Of a DNA stretch of 64,000 bases, positions 54,279-63,812 are shown in pieces (the stretch's first letter is position 1; every line of letters begins with the position of its first letter). Below the pieces are notes generated by a model. It made no database searches. It saw nothing but the letters and a program-made list of their open reading frames with translations, and was not told where the DNA came from. Where the stretch lies: contig CAVSBJ010000005.1 of NCBI GenBank assembly GCA_963726105.1, positions 62,001-126,000 of the forward strand, written 5' to 3'. Origin of the DNA: Roseiarcus sp963726105 (GTDB taxonomy: Bacteria > Pseudomonadota > Alphaproteobacteria > Rhizobiales > Beijerinckiaceae). Both the position numbers and the translations under genes were made by a program.

Positions 54279-54450
54279 GCACGGCGGGAGTGGGCGGGTT
54301 GACGCGAGCCGCTTTCTCAGAAAGCCTTGATTGAAGCGAGTCAGCGCGGCACATTGGTTCTCGGGGCGACTTACCGCGCGATGAGTATCTCTCGTACTTT
54401 TGTCTTTAGAGGCGCTGCAATACTGAGCGCAGCTTTGCTCGCATTTACCG

Positions 54451-55760
54451 GGACTGTCGGAAATCTTGTGCGCGGGGCCGGGTTTCCATCAGGTTCTGAC
54501 GAAGCGATCGCCGAACATGATGGCGAACTGGGTCTTAGCCTCGGCCCATTCGCGGGGCGGCATTTTCCATTGCTGAGCGACTTGGCGCAAGACCAGGAAA
54601 ATGAGCTTGGTCGCCGCCTCGTCGCTGGGGAAATGGCCTCTCGCCCGCACGGCCCGTCGCAGCGTGGCGTTCAAGGCCTCGATAGCATTCGTGGTGTAGA
54701 CGATTTTGCGCACGGCCGGAGCGAAGGCGAAGAACGGGATGACCTGCTCCCATTGCCGCCGCCAGATCTGGCCGATCGCCGCGTATTTGCCGCCCCACGG
54801 GCCGCCCTCGAAGGCCTCGAGCGCCTTGCGGCCGGTTTCGGCGTCGGCGGCGCGGTAGATTTTCCGTAGCTCGGCGACGACGGGCTTCCGGTCTTTCCAG
54901 GACACGAAATCCAGCGAATTGCGGATGAGATGGACGATGCAGGTTTGAACCGCGGCCTGCGGAAAGACCGCCTCGATCGCCTCCGGAAAGCCCTTCAGGC
55001 CGTCGACGACGGCGATCAGGATGTCCTCGACGCCGCGGGCCTTCAGCTCGTTCATCACCTTGAGCCAGAATTTGGCGCCCTCGGTCGTCTCGATCCAGAG
55101 CCCGAGAATGTCCTTCGTTCCATCTGCTGCGACGCCAAGCGCGAGATAGACAGCCTTGTTGCGGACCAGGCCTTCGTCGCGGATCTTGCGTCGCGGATCT
55201 TGACCCTGATGGCGTCGAAGAAAACCAGCGGATAGCTCGTTTCCAGCGGCCGGTTCTGCCATTCGGCCACGGTCTCGAGCACGGCGTCGGTGACCGTCGA
55301 AATCAGGTCCGGCGACACCTCCAGCCCGTAAAGCTCCAGGAGATGGCCCTGGATCTCGCGTACCGTCATGCCGCGCGCGTACATCGACACGATCTTGTCG
55401 TCGAAGCCGGGAAACCGCCGCTGGTAGCGCTGGATCAGCTTCGGATCGAATGTGCCTTCCCGATCGCGCGGAATGCGGATGTCGATCTTGGCCGTCTCCG
55501 TCAGGACCGTCTTCTTTGAAGAGCCGTTGCGCCGGTTCTGGGACCCCTCGGCGGCCTCATTGTCGAGATGATCGTCCAGCTCGGCGTTCAGCCCCCGCTC
55601 CGCCAGAGCCTTCTTCAGCTCATCGAAAAGACCGTCTTTCGAAAACACAGCCTTCGGGTCGCGGCCAGCCAAAAGATCGTCCAGCGTGTCCTTCTTGATC
55701 GCCATATTCGCCCTCCATCGGCGCGATTATGGCCCCACGCACGAAATTCCTGACAGTCCC
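54451..55760. mobile_element. IS256-family insertion sequence (1310 bp)
   Basis: Terminal inverted repeats read GGGACTGTCGGAAATCTTGT from the left and GGGACTGTCAGGAATTTCGT from the right, each followed by a GCGnGGGGCC block. The flanks are the exact 8-bp direct repeats CATTTACC at 54443-54450 and 55761-55768, the target duplication expected for this family. It lies inside the serine protease gene. Confidence 0.93.
54489..55705 (-). pseudogene. IS256-family transposase, frameshifted by a 14-bp duplication
   Basis: The product begins MAIKKDTLDDLLAGRDPKAV, and the mutator-type core is recognisable: IVSMYARGMTVREIQGHLLE, then PLVFFDAIRVKIRD (first catalytic Asp), after which the frame shifts. 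The second frame continues EGLVRNKAVYLALGVAADGT, VVDGLKGFPEAIEAVFPQAA (second Asp) and YTTNAIEALNATLRRAVRAR (Glu). The cause is visible: CGTCGCGGATCTT occurs at 55175-55187 and again at 55189-55201, a tandem duplication of period 14 that adds bases not divisible by three. The element is likely unable to move by itself. Confidence 0.88.
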
Positions 55761-56656
55761 CATTTACCCCTGCCCAACCGCCGCTAGCCGGGGAAATTGA
55801 CGACCCGGTGGATCCCAACAATCATCATTATGCAGAGAAGGAGTATGCCGAAAGACATGGTATTACATTTACTGAGCTGGACTCGCGCGTCACAGCAACC
55901 GGAATTATTTATTGTGGCGGACTTTATTTTATGAGCGCCAATTTAATCGCGAAGAAGGGACACAATTCAGTATCGAATGTTATTGCGACGGCCTCTCACT
56001 TATTTCGTGACACGGACACATGCATCGCCCGACAATTTAAACAGGACGCCTGTCTTTTCCTTCCAAAATCCGATTCGTTAACTCTAGAGAATAGAGCTGT
56101 TCGCATAAAGAAGCTCATCGCTATGGGACCGTGCGACCCAGACAGCGGCGATTGGGCTATATTGACGTTGCACACATCGTTGTCCGGAGTGAGACCTTAT
56201 GTCGTGGAACAGAGACCGATATCCTTAGAAGTCGGGGAGTCTATTGTCGCAGTTGCCGGAGCATCATACGATTTTTTATAAATACGATATAGATCGGATG
56301 AAAAAACTATATCCCAAGCACGTAGGCGACTGTCACGTTAAAGCGAACGACCCCAAGCGTGGTTTGGTGGTGACGAATTGCGAACGAGGCAAGTTTGCTT
56401 CCGGAGGCGCAATCCTCAATTCCCTTGTCACTGACCCTCCTCGCGTCCTCGCTATAATCTCGGCCGATAACGAGTCGGCGGATATGGCAAAAGAGGTCCA
56501 AGATAGTGGACACATCAATCGTCGCACATTTGATATAAACGAATGGGCAGCTTACGAAACGCCGATCGACAATCTGTTTCTGAAGGCCTTGGATCTTGCG
56601 TCACCGTGAAATTCGTTTGACGTTTGCTCTATGCGCCCCCGCTCGTAGTCAGCGCT

Positions 56657-56673
56657 AAAGGGCCCGCCCTTTT
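56657..56673. terminator. Bidirectional hairpin terminator
   Basis: AAAGGG-CCCG-CCCTTTT: a 6-bp stem with a T run on the plus side and the complementary A run for the minus side. It lies 50 bp after the protease remnant and 60 bp past the kinase stop, so it can serve both converging genes. Confidence 0.6.
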
Positions 56674-56733
56674 GCCTTGGTTTCATTTCCGTTTGCTTGC
56701 ATTTGCTTGGCGTTGCGGCCGAGGACCGCGCGC

Positions 56734-59700
56734 CTATTCCGCCGCCTCGCGGAGCGCGGCATAACGGGTGAGCTGCGCCCTGAGCGGCGCGGGCTTCAGC
56801 GGCTTGGTCATGACGAGGACATCCGCACGCGCGGCCTCGTCCCGCACTTCCAGGCTTCGATCGGCGGTGGCCAGGATCGCGGGCGTGCTTCGGCCGAGGC
56901 GCTCGCGTAAACACCGGATCGCGGCGACGCCGTCCCCTAGGTCGAGGTGGTAATCGGCGATAATGACGTCCAGCCGCCCGAACACGTCGAGCGCCGCGAT
57001 CGCCTCCTCAACGCTACGGGCGGTCGCGACCCGACAGCCCCAGCGCGTGAGAAGGATGCGCAGGCCATCGAGCACGCGCGGTTCGTTGTCGATGGCGAGA
57101 ACCTTGAGCCCATCGAGCGGTTCGCCCGCCGCGACCGGCTCGGGCGCGCCCCGATCCGGGCGCGGCTTCGCCGTGGCCTGTCCAATCGGCGCGGTCACGG
57201 AGAATACCGACCCATCGCCCGGGCTCGACCGCAACTCAACGGGATGCTCGAGCACCCGTCCCAGACGCTCGACGATCGATAGCCCAAGCCCAAGGCCACG
57301 CGCCACACGCGCACCCTGGTCGAGGCGCCTGAACTCGGCGAACACCGCGCGCTGATGCTCAGGCGCAATGCCGAGCCCCGTGTCCCAGACCTCGATGCGG
57401 ACCGCGCCGGCAACGCGCCGGCAGCCGACCAGCACCCGGCCGCTCAACGTGTATTTGAGCGCGTTCGAGATCAGGTTCTGCAACAGGCGCCGCATGAGGC
57501 GCCGATCCGTTCGAACCGCGAGCGTGGTCGACACGAAGACGAGGTCGAGCGCCTTCTCGCGGGCGAGCGCCGCGAACTCGATCTCGAGCATTCCCATGAG
57601 CTCTGCGACCGGAACGTCGGAAATCTCCGGGCGCGTCGCGCCAGCGTCAAGGCGTGAAATGTCGAGGAGCGCGCCGATGATCTCCTCGACCGCCTCGAGC
57701 GAGACGTCGACATTGCGCGCAAGATTTTTGCGCTCCTCGGATGAGGCGTGGTTTACGCCCTCGCTCAACGCGCTCGCGTACAGCCGCGCGGCGTTGAGCG
57801 GTTGCAGAATGTCGTGGCTCGCGGCAGCGAGGAAACGCGTCTTGGACAGGTTCGCCGCGTCCGCTTCGTTCTTGGCGCGCTCGAGTTCGGCGTTGAGCCG
57901 CTGCAATTCCGCCGTGCGTTCATCGACGCGACGCTCCAGCATTTCGTTCGAGGCCGCGAGCGCTTCTTCCGCCTGAACGGTCTGTGTGACGTCGGTATAG
58001 GTGGTGACGATCCCGCCGTCCGGAAGCCGCGCCGAGCGCACCTCGATGACGCGGTGGGTCGAGAACAGACGCAGCCGGTTCGGTCGATCGTCATAAAGAA
58101 GGCTCGCCACGCGGTCGGCGACGAAATCTTCGGAATCTCCCGGTCCGTAGGCCCCGCGAGCGGCGTTGAAGCGCACGATCTCGTCGAGCCCCACGCCATG
58201 ACGCAGCATGCCGGGCGGCAGATCGAAAAGATCAACGAATTCGCGGTTCCAGGCGGTCAGAGCCAGATTGGCGTCAAAGACGGTAATGCCCTGGCGCGCA
58301 TGGTCGAGCGCATGCTGCAATTGATCGCGGCTCGACTGGATCGCGGCCGAGGCCTCGTCGATGAGCTTGAGCGCCGATTGCCCCGACACCGCCCTCGGCT
58401 TCAGCAACAACGACAGGACCTGGCGCGAGGTCGAGGCGCCGATCGCCGGCGACAGCAGAAATTCCGCGTGGCGTATCAGTTGCGCGCCGGCTTCGAGCGC
58501 GGGGTCATAGACGAGGCCGCGCTCGCCCATGAAGGTTGCGAACGCGCGGTGCGCCCGCGCGACCCCGAGATAGCGGGCGACCGCCGCCTCGAGCTCGCCG
58601 CCAGTGGTCGACGAACGCCAAAGGCGGAACGCCTGCGGCTCGCCGCCGACGCCCGCTCCGGCAAAGGCGCTTGCTTGTGCGCGCTCGAGCGCGCTCGGCT
58701 GGCGGGTCAGTGAAAAGGCGACAAAGGCTGCGACATTCGCCGCCAGGGACAAGACCACCCCGCCCACGAGCGCGTTGGGTGCGAAGGCGACGAGCGAGGC
58801 CGGGCTCAGCCACGCGATCGCCAGGGGGCCGTGCGCCAAAAGGTGCGCGAGCGCCTGTTCCGGACGGATTGACGGCAAAAGCAGCAGGTAAAGCCAGGCC
58901 AGCGCGCCAATTGTCATCCCCGCGATCGCGCCCCGCGCCGTCCCGCGACGCCAGAAGAGTCCGCCAAGAAAGGACGGCGCGATCTGCGCCACAGCCGCGA
59001 ACGACAAGAGGCCGATCGACACGAGGCCCGCCTCGCCCGCCATGCGCTCGTAAGCGAAGCCCAGCGCCAGAACGCCGACGATGGCGAGCCGGCGCACCCA
59101 CAGCACCAGCGCGCCGATGTCGCCTTCAGTGGCGGCCGCCTGCGTATTGCGCCGGAGCAAGAGCGGCATCACCAGGTCGTTGGAAATCGTGATGGCGAGT
59201 GCGACGCTCTCGACCACAACCATTCCAGTCGCCGCCGAGAGGCCGCCCACCATCGTCAAGAGCGCGACGCCATGCGCGCTGGCGTTGAGGGGCAGCGCAA
59301 GAACGGTCAGATCGCGATTAAAAGACGCGTCCGGGAAAACGTGGAGGCCAGCGATGGCGAGGGGCGCAACAAACAGATTGATCAGCACGAGGTAGGCGGG
59401 AAAGAGCCACGCCGCAGTGCGAATGCCGCGCTCGCCGTGGTTCTCGACCACAGCGACGTGAAACTGGCGCGGCAGAAGCACGATTGCGAACGCCGACAGG
59501 AGCGTGGTCACCACCCACACCGCGGGATCGGGGCGCGTCTCGATCACCGAGGCGATCCTGGGATCGGAGTGCGCGATCGCGGTCAGGTCGCCGATTCCGT
59601 TGTGAAGTCCCCAGACGACGAAGGCGCCGACGGCGAGAAACGCCACGAGCTTGACGATCGACTCGACCGCGATCGCGAGAATCAGACCGTCCTGGTGCTC

Positions 59701-60258
59701 CTTGGGGTTGATACGCCTGGTCCCGAAGGCCATCGCGAAGAGAGCGAGCAGCACCGAGACCGCGAGATAAAACGAGGTCGAGGGCGCATCCGGCGTGAGG
59801 CGCGCGTGATCGAAGGACTCGATCACCATCAGTATTGTCGGCGCGACGGCTTTGAGTTGGAGCGCCACATAGGGCGCGGAGCCGATCAGCGCGATCAGCG
59901 CGGCGATTGCGGCGACTCCTTGAGATTTTCCATAGCGCGCGGATACGAAATCGGCGACCGTGGAGACGTTCTGCGCGCGGGCGAGATTGGCGATGCGGGC
60001 GATGAACGGCGCCCCGAGGCCGATGACAAGCACCGGCCCGATGTAAATGGGGAGAAAATCAAGGCCGTGCGCCGAGGCGAGGCCGACCGAGCCGTAATAG
60101 GTCCAGGACGTGCAATAGACTGCGAGACTGAGCGCGTAGATGAAAGCTCGCGAGCGCCCGGATAAAAAGCGTCGTCCGGCGCCGTCACCCCACCAGGCGA
60201 TGAGGAACAGAACCGAGACGTAGCCGATTGCGGTCAGAAGAACCGTGGTGCCGTTCAT
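56734..60258 (-). CDS. Sodium/solute symporter-hybrid histidine kinase
   Basis: A 1174-residue sensor protein. Residues 1 to about 510 form a 13-helix sodium:solute symporter domain (QNVSTVADFVSARYGKSQGV is typical). A PAS-type region follows (DHARQGITVFDANLALTAWN, to VTTYTDVTQTV), then a coiled coil, a HisKA domain with the phospho-His in FLAAASHDILQPLNAARLYA, and a HATPase domain (LLQNLISNALKYTLSGRVLV; DTGLGIAP). A C-terminal receiver has its phosphoacceptor in VIIADYHLDLGDGVAAI. This belongs to the family of symporter-linked kinases that couple transport or substrate occupancy to signalling. No cognate response regulator is adjacent. Its last 39 bp are duplicated at 54240. Confidence 0.93.
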   Translation of the reverse strand: MNGTTVLLTAIGYVSVLFLIAWWGDGAGRRFLSGRSRAFIYALSLAVYCTSWTYYGSVGLASAHGLDFLPIYIGPVLVIGLGAPFIARIANLARAQNVSTVADFVSARYGKSQGVAAIAALIALIGSAPYVALQLKAVAPTILMVIESFDHARLTPDAPSTSFYLAVSVLLALFAMAFGTRRINPKEHQDGLILAIAVESIVKLVAFLAVGAFVVWGLHNGIGDLTAIAHSDPRIASVIETRPDPAVWVVTTLLSAFAIVLLPRQFHVAVVENHGERGIRTAAWLFPAYLVLINLFVAPLAIAGLHVFPDASFNRDLTVLALPLNASAHGVALLTMVGGLSAATGMVVVESVALAITISNDLVMPLLLRRNTQAAATEGDIGALVLWVRRLAIVGVLALGFAYERMAGEAGLVSIGLLSFAAVAQIAPSFLGGLFWRRGTARGAIAGMTIGALAWLYLLLLPSIRPEQALAHLLAHGPLAIAWLSPASLVAFAPNALVGGVVLSLAANVAAFVAFSLTRQPSALERAQASAFAGAGVGGEPQAFRLWRSSTTGGELEAAVARYLGVARAHRAFATFMGERGLVYDPALEAGAQLIRHAEFLLSPAIGASTSRQVLSLLLKPRAVSGQSALKLIDEASAAIQSSRDQLQHALDHARQGITVFDANLALTAWNREFVDLFDLPPGMLRHGVGLDEIVRFNAARGAYGPGDSEDFVADRVASLLYDDRPNRLRLFSTHRVIEVRSARLPDGGIVTTYTDVTQTVQAEEALAASNEMLERRVDERTAELQRLNAELERAKNEADAANLSKTRFLAAASHDILQPLNAARLYASALSEGVNHASSEERKNLARNVDVSLEAVEEIIGALLDISRLDAGATRPEISDVPVAELMGMLEIEFAALAREKALDLVFVSTTLAVRTDRRLMRRLLQNLISNALKYTLSGRVLVGCRRVAGAVRIEVWDTGLGIAPEHQRAVFAEFRRLDQGARVARGLGLGLSIVERLGRVLEHPVELRSSPGDGSVFSVTAPIGQATAKPRPDRGAPEPVAAGEPLDGLKVLAIDNEPRVLDGLRILLTRWGCRVATARSVEEAIAALDVFGRLDVIIADYHLDLGDGVAAIRCLRERLGRSTPAILATADRSLEVRDEAARADVLVMTKPLKPAPLRAQLTRYAALREAAE

Positions 60259-60415
60259 CAGAGCCGAGCATCCGCCCTTTGCCGACTGAGAGGCACACTA
60301 AACGAAGACGGGGTTTCTTGGAATTCACCGTGGTCGCCGAAATGGGGTTCAGCGTCAACGCTTAATCAGTTGGATCGGTTTCAACCCAGAACGGACCGTC
60401 GACGTGGTGCGCAAC

Positions 60416-61687
60416 TCAAGATTTATGCAACACCTCGACCGTCAGGTGTGACAGCGACGTGAAGCGGGCGAGGCGGTTTCGATAATAATCCGCTTCTCGT
60501 GCTTGCGCGGTGACGACCGAGACGATCGCTCCCAAATGCCCTGGCCCCAAGCGCCAGAGATGGAGATCGGCGAGTTGGTCGCCCTCGATCTCGACGGCCT
60601 GTCGCAGCTTGCTCGCCATGTTCCGGTCGGGGTTCATGTCGAGCAGGATCGCTCCGGTGTCGCGGATCAGGCCGTAAGACCAGCTGGCGATGACGCAAGC
60701 CCCGATGATACCAGCCAGCGGGTCCATCCAAAGCCAGCCGAAGGCGCGCGCGAGCAGCAGGCCGACGATCACGAGCACTGACACAGCGGCGTCGGCGACC
60801 ACGTGAACCACAGCCGCGCGCATATTGTTGTCGCGGGCTGTCATTCCCTGCGCATGTTCATGCTCTTCGAAGGCGACGGGATAGCTCTCTTGCCCGATCC
60901 GCACATTGGCCGCGAACGCATGCGGCTCTGGAATCTCGGCGACCGATTCCAGATAGCCGCCTTGATCCGTCATGGTAAAAAGTTGCCGCGCACCGTCAGG
61001 GCGGACGGTTTCGACTAACGTGGTTTGCGCCGTCAGCGCGGGGCCGGTTTGGGCGCGGATCCGGAAGCGCGGCGGCGCCCTGTCCTCGAAGACCTCGAGA
61101 CGCACGGCGCCGGAAGCCGTCGCGATCTCGTGGGACTCGTCATGCTCGTGATGATCATGCGCCCCGTGCGCGTGTCCATGATCGTGGCCGTGGCTATGGC
61201 CGTGATGATGCCCGCCGCCGCTTAGCAGCCATGCGCTCGCGACGTTGACGGCCAAGCCGAGACAGGCAATCGGGATGGCCTCGGCGAAGTGAATCGGCAC
61301 AGGCGCAAAGATACGACTGACCAACTCGTAGCCGATCAGCAGCGCGATCATCGCGAGGATGATGGCGCTTGTGAATCCGGCGAGGTCGCCGAGCTTGCCC
61401 GTGCCGAAGGTGAAATTCGGATCATTGGCGTGCTTGCGGGCGTAGGTATAGGCGAGCGCCGCGAGCAGGAGCGCTCCCGCGTGCGTGCTCATATGCAAGC
61501 CGTCGGCGACGAGCGCAATGGAGCCGAACAGCAGGCCGCCGACAATCTCGGCGATCATCATGGCCCCGCAGAGCCAGATCACCGCCCACGTCTTGCTCTC
61601 GCTCTTTTCGTGCCCTTCGCCAAGGAACACATGGCTATGAAACGCAGCCGCAGCGCCACCGTTGGGTCCACTCATGGCAATCCTCAT
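60416..61687 (-). CDS. dmeF: Cobalt/nickel efflux transporter DmeF (CDF family)
   Basis: A 423-residue cation diffusion facilitator. Two metal-site helices are seen: ALVADGLHMSTHAGALLLAA and VVHVVADAAVSVLVIVG. Between helices 4 and 5 is a long His-rich loop (GGGHHHGHSHGHDHGHAHGA and following), typical of DmeF and longer than in generic CzcD. The protein would export Co2+ and Ni2+ from the cytoplasm using proton exchange. It overlaps dmeR by 4 bp (ATGA), so the repressor and pump form one transcript, the known rhizobial arrangement. Confidence 0.92.
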   Translation of the reverse strand: MRIAMSGPNGGAAAAFHSHVFLGEGHEKSESKTWAVIWLCGAMMIAEIVGGLLFGSIALVADGLHMSTHAGALLLAALAYTYARKHANDPNFTFGTGKLGDLAGFTSAIILAMIALLIGYELVSRIFAPVPIHFAEAIPIACLGLAVNVASAWLLSGGGHHHGHSHGHDHGHAHGAHDHHEHDESHEIATASGAVRLEVFEDRAPPRFRIRAQTGPALTAQTTLVETVRPDGARQLFTMTDQGGYLESVAEIPEPHAFAANVRIGQESYPVAFEEHEHAQGMTARDNNMRAAVVHVVADAAVSVLVIVGLLLARAFGWLWMDPLAGIIGACVIASWSYGLIRDTGAILLDMNPDRNMASKLRQAVEIEGDQLADLHLWRLGPGHLGAIVSVVTAQAREADYYRNRLARFTSLSHLTVEVLHKS

Positions 61688-61962
61688 TTCATGTAGGTGC
61701 GAACAACATCAAGCAGTTGCTCCGCCGCTTCGGTGTTCAGCGCGCCGGGGTGCGTTTCGGCGTCGACGAGATGCGTCCGGACATGATCCTCAACAACCTC
61801 GGCCATCAGACCGGCCATCGCCCCTCGCGCGCCGGCGATCAGGTGCATCACCTGTTCGCAGCCCGCCTCGCCGTCGAGAGCGCGCTCAATCGCCTCGACC
61901 TGGCCCCGGATGCGACGCACGCGCGCCAGCAGCTTGCCTTTTTCGCGGATTGTATGAGTCAT
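61684..61962 (-). CDS. dmeR: DmeR, FrmR/RcnR-type metal-sensing repressor
   Basis: A 92-residue all-helical repressor of the FrmR/RcnR/CsoR family. The metal ligands of nickel/cobalt sensors are all present: His3 (MTHTIREK), Cys35 (GEAGCEQVMH), His60 and His64 (EDHVRTHLVD). This four-residue set points to a Co/Ni sensor, not a formaldehyde or copper sensor. It likely dissociates from its operator on binding metal and lets dmeRF be expressed. A matching operator lies 13 bp before its start (61976-61987). Confidence 0.92.
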   Translation of the reverse strand: MTHTIREKGKLLARVRRIRGQVEAIERALDGEAGCEQVMHLIAGARGAMAGLMAEVVEDHVRTHLVDAETHPGALNTEAAEQLLDVVRTYMK

Positions 61963-61975
61963 GCCTCTCTATCGC

Positions 61976-61987
61976 ATACCCCCCTAT
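61976..61987 (-). promoter_or_regulatory. DmeR operator candidate
   Basis: ATAGGGGGGTAT (minus strand): a six-G tract between ATA and TAT, the form of RcnR/DmeR-type operators. It is further framed by GCATA and TATGC (GCATACCCCCCTATCCTATGC less one base). It sits just before dmeR and in the shared region with the divergent secreted-protein gene. Confidence 0.65.
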
Positions 61988-62167
61988 CCTATGCAATCAG
62001 ATAAGGACGGCCATGGCGATGAGGACTGCTGTGTGCGACAGCTATGAATGGCGGCGAGACGATCGTCGGCGCGACCGGAGTTGGAGACCGGGAGGTTCCT
62101 GCTTCTCGAGCCAGGCGAAGACGGGGGTGGACGTGAAGTTCGACAAAGCCTAGCGCGGGAAAGCGGC

Positions 62168-62506
62168 ATGAGGGGTTTGATTGCGATCCTTGGAGCGTTG
62201 GCCGCTCTTCCGGCATGCGCTCACGACCAATGGACAAACGGCGCCCCGATCCCCGATTGGGTGAAAGCCTCATGCTGCGGTCCAGCGGACGCGCATCATC
62301 TGACGTCCGACCAGGTCCGCCGGTACGGCGACTATTACCGCGTGGACGGGTATCATCGTCCGATCCCGATCGCCGTCGCGCTCCCGAGCCAGGACGGCGA
62401 CTATTGGATTTTCTATCGGGACAAGGATGGAGCGCCGGGCGCAAACGGCGGAGGGAGTGACGGTCAATCGGGCGTCTATTGTTTCTTCGTGCCAATGGCG
62501 TTTTGA
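62168..62506 (+). CDS. Small exported protein with CC and HH motif, divergent from dmeRF
   Basis: A 112-residue protein. The start MRGLIAILGALAALPACAHD is a signal peptide with cleavage near ACAHD. The mature part contains WVKASCCGPADAHHLTSDQV, a Cys-Cys and His-His pair that could bind metal, then RRYGDYYRVDGYHRPIPIAV, and ends GVYCFFVPMAF. I recall very similar uncharacterised exported proteins in many Hyphomicrobiales, but no function. The ATG at 62168 is chosen for the signal peptide; the frame is open to 62048. It shares an upstream region with dmeR. Confidence 0.7.
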   Translation: MRGLIAILGALAALPACAHDQWTNGAPIPDWVKASCCGPADAHHLTSDQVRRYGDYYRVDGYHRPIPIAVALPSQDGDYWIFYRDKDGAPGANGGGSDGQSGVYCFFVPMAF

Positions 62507-62724
62507 GCCATGCGGGCGTCGGCGGCAACGGAGCGCAGACCGTTTCGACGCGCTTGCCGCTCTCTGGCTGGATTTGTTCGACCTCAAGCGGATGGCCGGC
62601 CGCCGCCGGGAACAACGGCAACCACGATATACAGATTCCAAGAGTGCTTCTAGACCGCTCACCGCCGGGATGGGGCTCGGCTGACTTCTTCTCATGCGCG
62701 TCGATCGCTAAGGCTTCGACCAGG

Positions 62725-63260
62725 GTCGGGCCGATGTCGTCGGGCCCTCGCAGGATCAACGTCGCGTTCGCGCCGCGCTCGACGTCGTCGCCGACCGCGG
62801 CGACTACTTCAAGGCTGAGGATATCGAGGCTTGCGAGAAAGTTGGCTGCATTGCACGTTCCCAGGCCGCAGCGCGGCTTCTCGGTTACGCGGGGCCTGTT
62901 TCGCAAGGACGACCTTCGATACGACGCAGCGCGCGACTTCGTCTGCCCAGCCGGGACGTTGCTGACGCCGATCCCCGCGGCCGGCTGCGCGATCTCGCCA
63001 AAGTGGATTGCGGTAATCGAGGAGCCTGTCGTGACTGCCCATTGTGCGCGATGCAGGAACGACATTCGCTCCGTCTCCCGCCGCGAAAGCGAGGCCGGGC
63101 TCGTCGCCGCGAGGCCGTCGACTCGCGTCAAACTGATCGGGCTTTGGTCGGGCAGCCCGCTATTCCAAGGAATATTTCGCGCGCCGCGCTCGTGGTCGCG
63201 CGTCAACATTTCAGCGTCCGAAGGGAGCAACTTCCGCATCCACGCGTTTAGCCCGCTTGC
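62725..63260 (+). pseudogene. Decayed IS1182-like transposase fragment
   Basis: Pieces in three frames match consecutive parts of an IS1182-type transposase: ALDVVADRGDYFKAEDIEAC (about 62775-62834), VPRPQRGFSVTRGLFRKDDL followed by RYDAARDFVCPAGTLLTP (about 62855-62967), and CRDCPLCAMQERHSLRLPPR (from about 63026). The zinc-ribbon-like CPAG...C..CPL order is characteristic. No terminal repeats were found, so only an internal relic remains. The flanks 62507-62724 and 63261-63281 hold nothing I recognise. Confidence 0.65.
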
Positions 63261-63281
63261 TGGGATCAAGCGGAGTCCGCG

Positions 63282-63812
63282 ATGCGCTGGATTGTCAATC
63301 GCCGCGAAGTGGAGCGGGAAGTCGACGCGCGAACGTCGCTTCTGGATCTCCTGCGCGAACATCTGCACCTTTTCGGCGCCAAAAAGGGGTGCAATCAGGG
63401 AGCGTGCGGAGCCTGCACCGTCCTCGTCGACGGCGAGCGCATCAATTCCTGCCTCGCTCTCGCTGTGCAGTACGAAGGCCGCGAGATCACCGCGATCGAG
63501 GGCCTTGGCGCGCCCGGCGCGCTCCATCCTTTGCAGCAAGCGTTTGTTGAACATGACGGGTTCCAGTGCGGCTATTGCACGCCGGGTCAGATCTGCTCGG
63601 CGGTTGGCATGGCGACCGAGCTGCGCCGCGGCGTGCTAAGTTACGTCACTGCGGATCTGGACGCAGAGACCATAGCGCTCAGTCACGATGAGTTGCGCGA
63701 GCGGATGAGCGGCAATCTATGCCGCTGCGGCACCTATAACGGCATCGTCGATGCGATCCACGAGACGTTCGGCGAGCTCGCTACGGCGGCGCCTACGCGC
63801 GAGGCCGCCTGA
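63282..63812 (+). CDS. Xanthine dehydrogenase-type [2Fe-2S] subunit
   Basis: Small electron-transfer subunit of a molybdenum hydroxylase, 176 residues. It has the plant-type ferredoxin cluster CNQGACGACTVLVDGERINS and the second four-Cys cluster formed by FQCGYCTPGQI and GNLCRCGTYNGIVDAI, both intact. This layout matches the small subunit of aldehyde oxidoreductase/xanthine dehydrogenase enzymes such as PaoA/YagT. The FAD subunit gene starts with an overlapping ATGA. The molybdenum-cofactor subunit would be expected next, outside the window. Confidence 0.94.
   Translation: MRWIVNRREVEREVDARTSLLDLLREHLHLFGAKKGCNQGACGACTVLVDGERINSCLALAVQYEGREITAIEGLGAPGALHPLQQAFVEHDGFQCGYCTPGQICSAVGMATELRRGVLSYVTADLDAETIALSHDELRERMSGNLCRCGTYNGIVDAIHETFGELATAAPTREAA

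Larger units (their letters stand above)
54381..56609 (+). pseudogene. Secreted trypsin-like serine protease, split by IS256 and frameshifted
   Basis: Joining 54381-54450 to 55769 onward, with the IS and one target copy removed, keeps a single frame: a signal peptide MSISRTFVFRGAAILSAALL ending near AFTPAQPP, then the mature domain (EIDDPVDPNNHHYAEKEY onward). The catalytic His is in NVIATASHLFRD, the Asp in SGDWAILTLHTSL, and the Ser in GKFASGGAILNS. A second break is a T6 run at 56272-56277: five T would keep the frame (SYDFYKYDIDRMKK), but six give a stop at 56281. The segment is visibly poorer in GC than the surrounding genes, suggesting transfer. As written, no protease can be made. Confidence 0.8.

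Noticed and set aside
61989..63554. 521-codon open frame on the minus strand
   Set aside because: It crosses the secreted protein, the IS1182 relic and the [2Fe-2S] gene on the other strand; its sequence is Arg/Pro-rich shadow.
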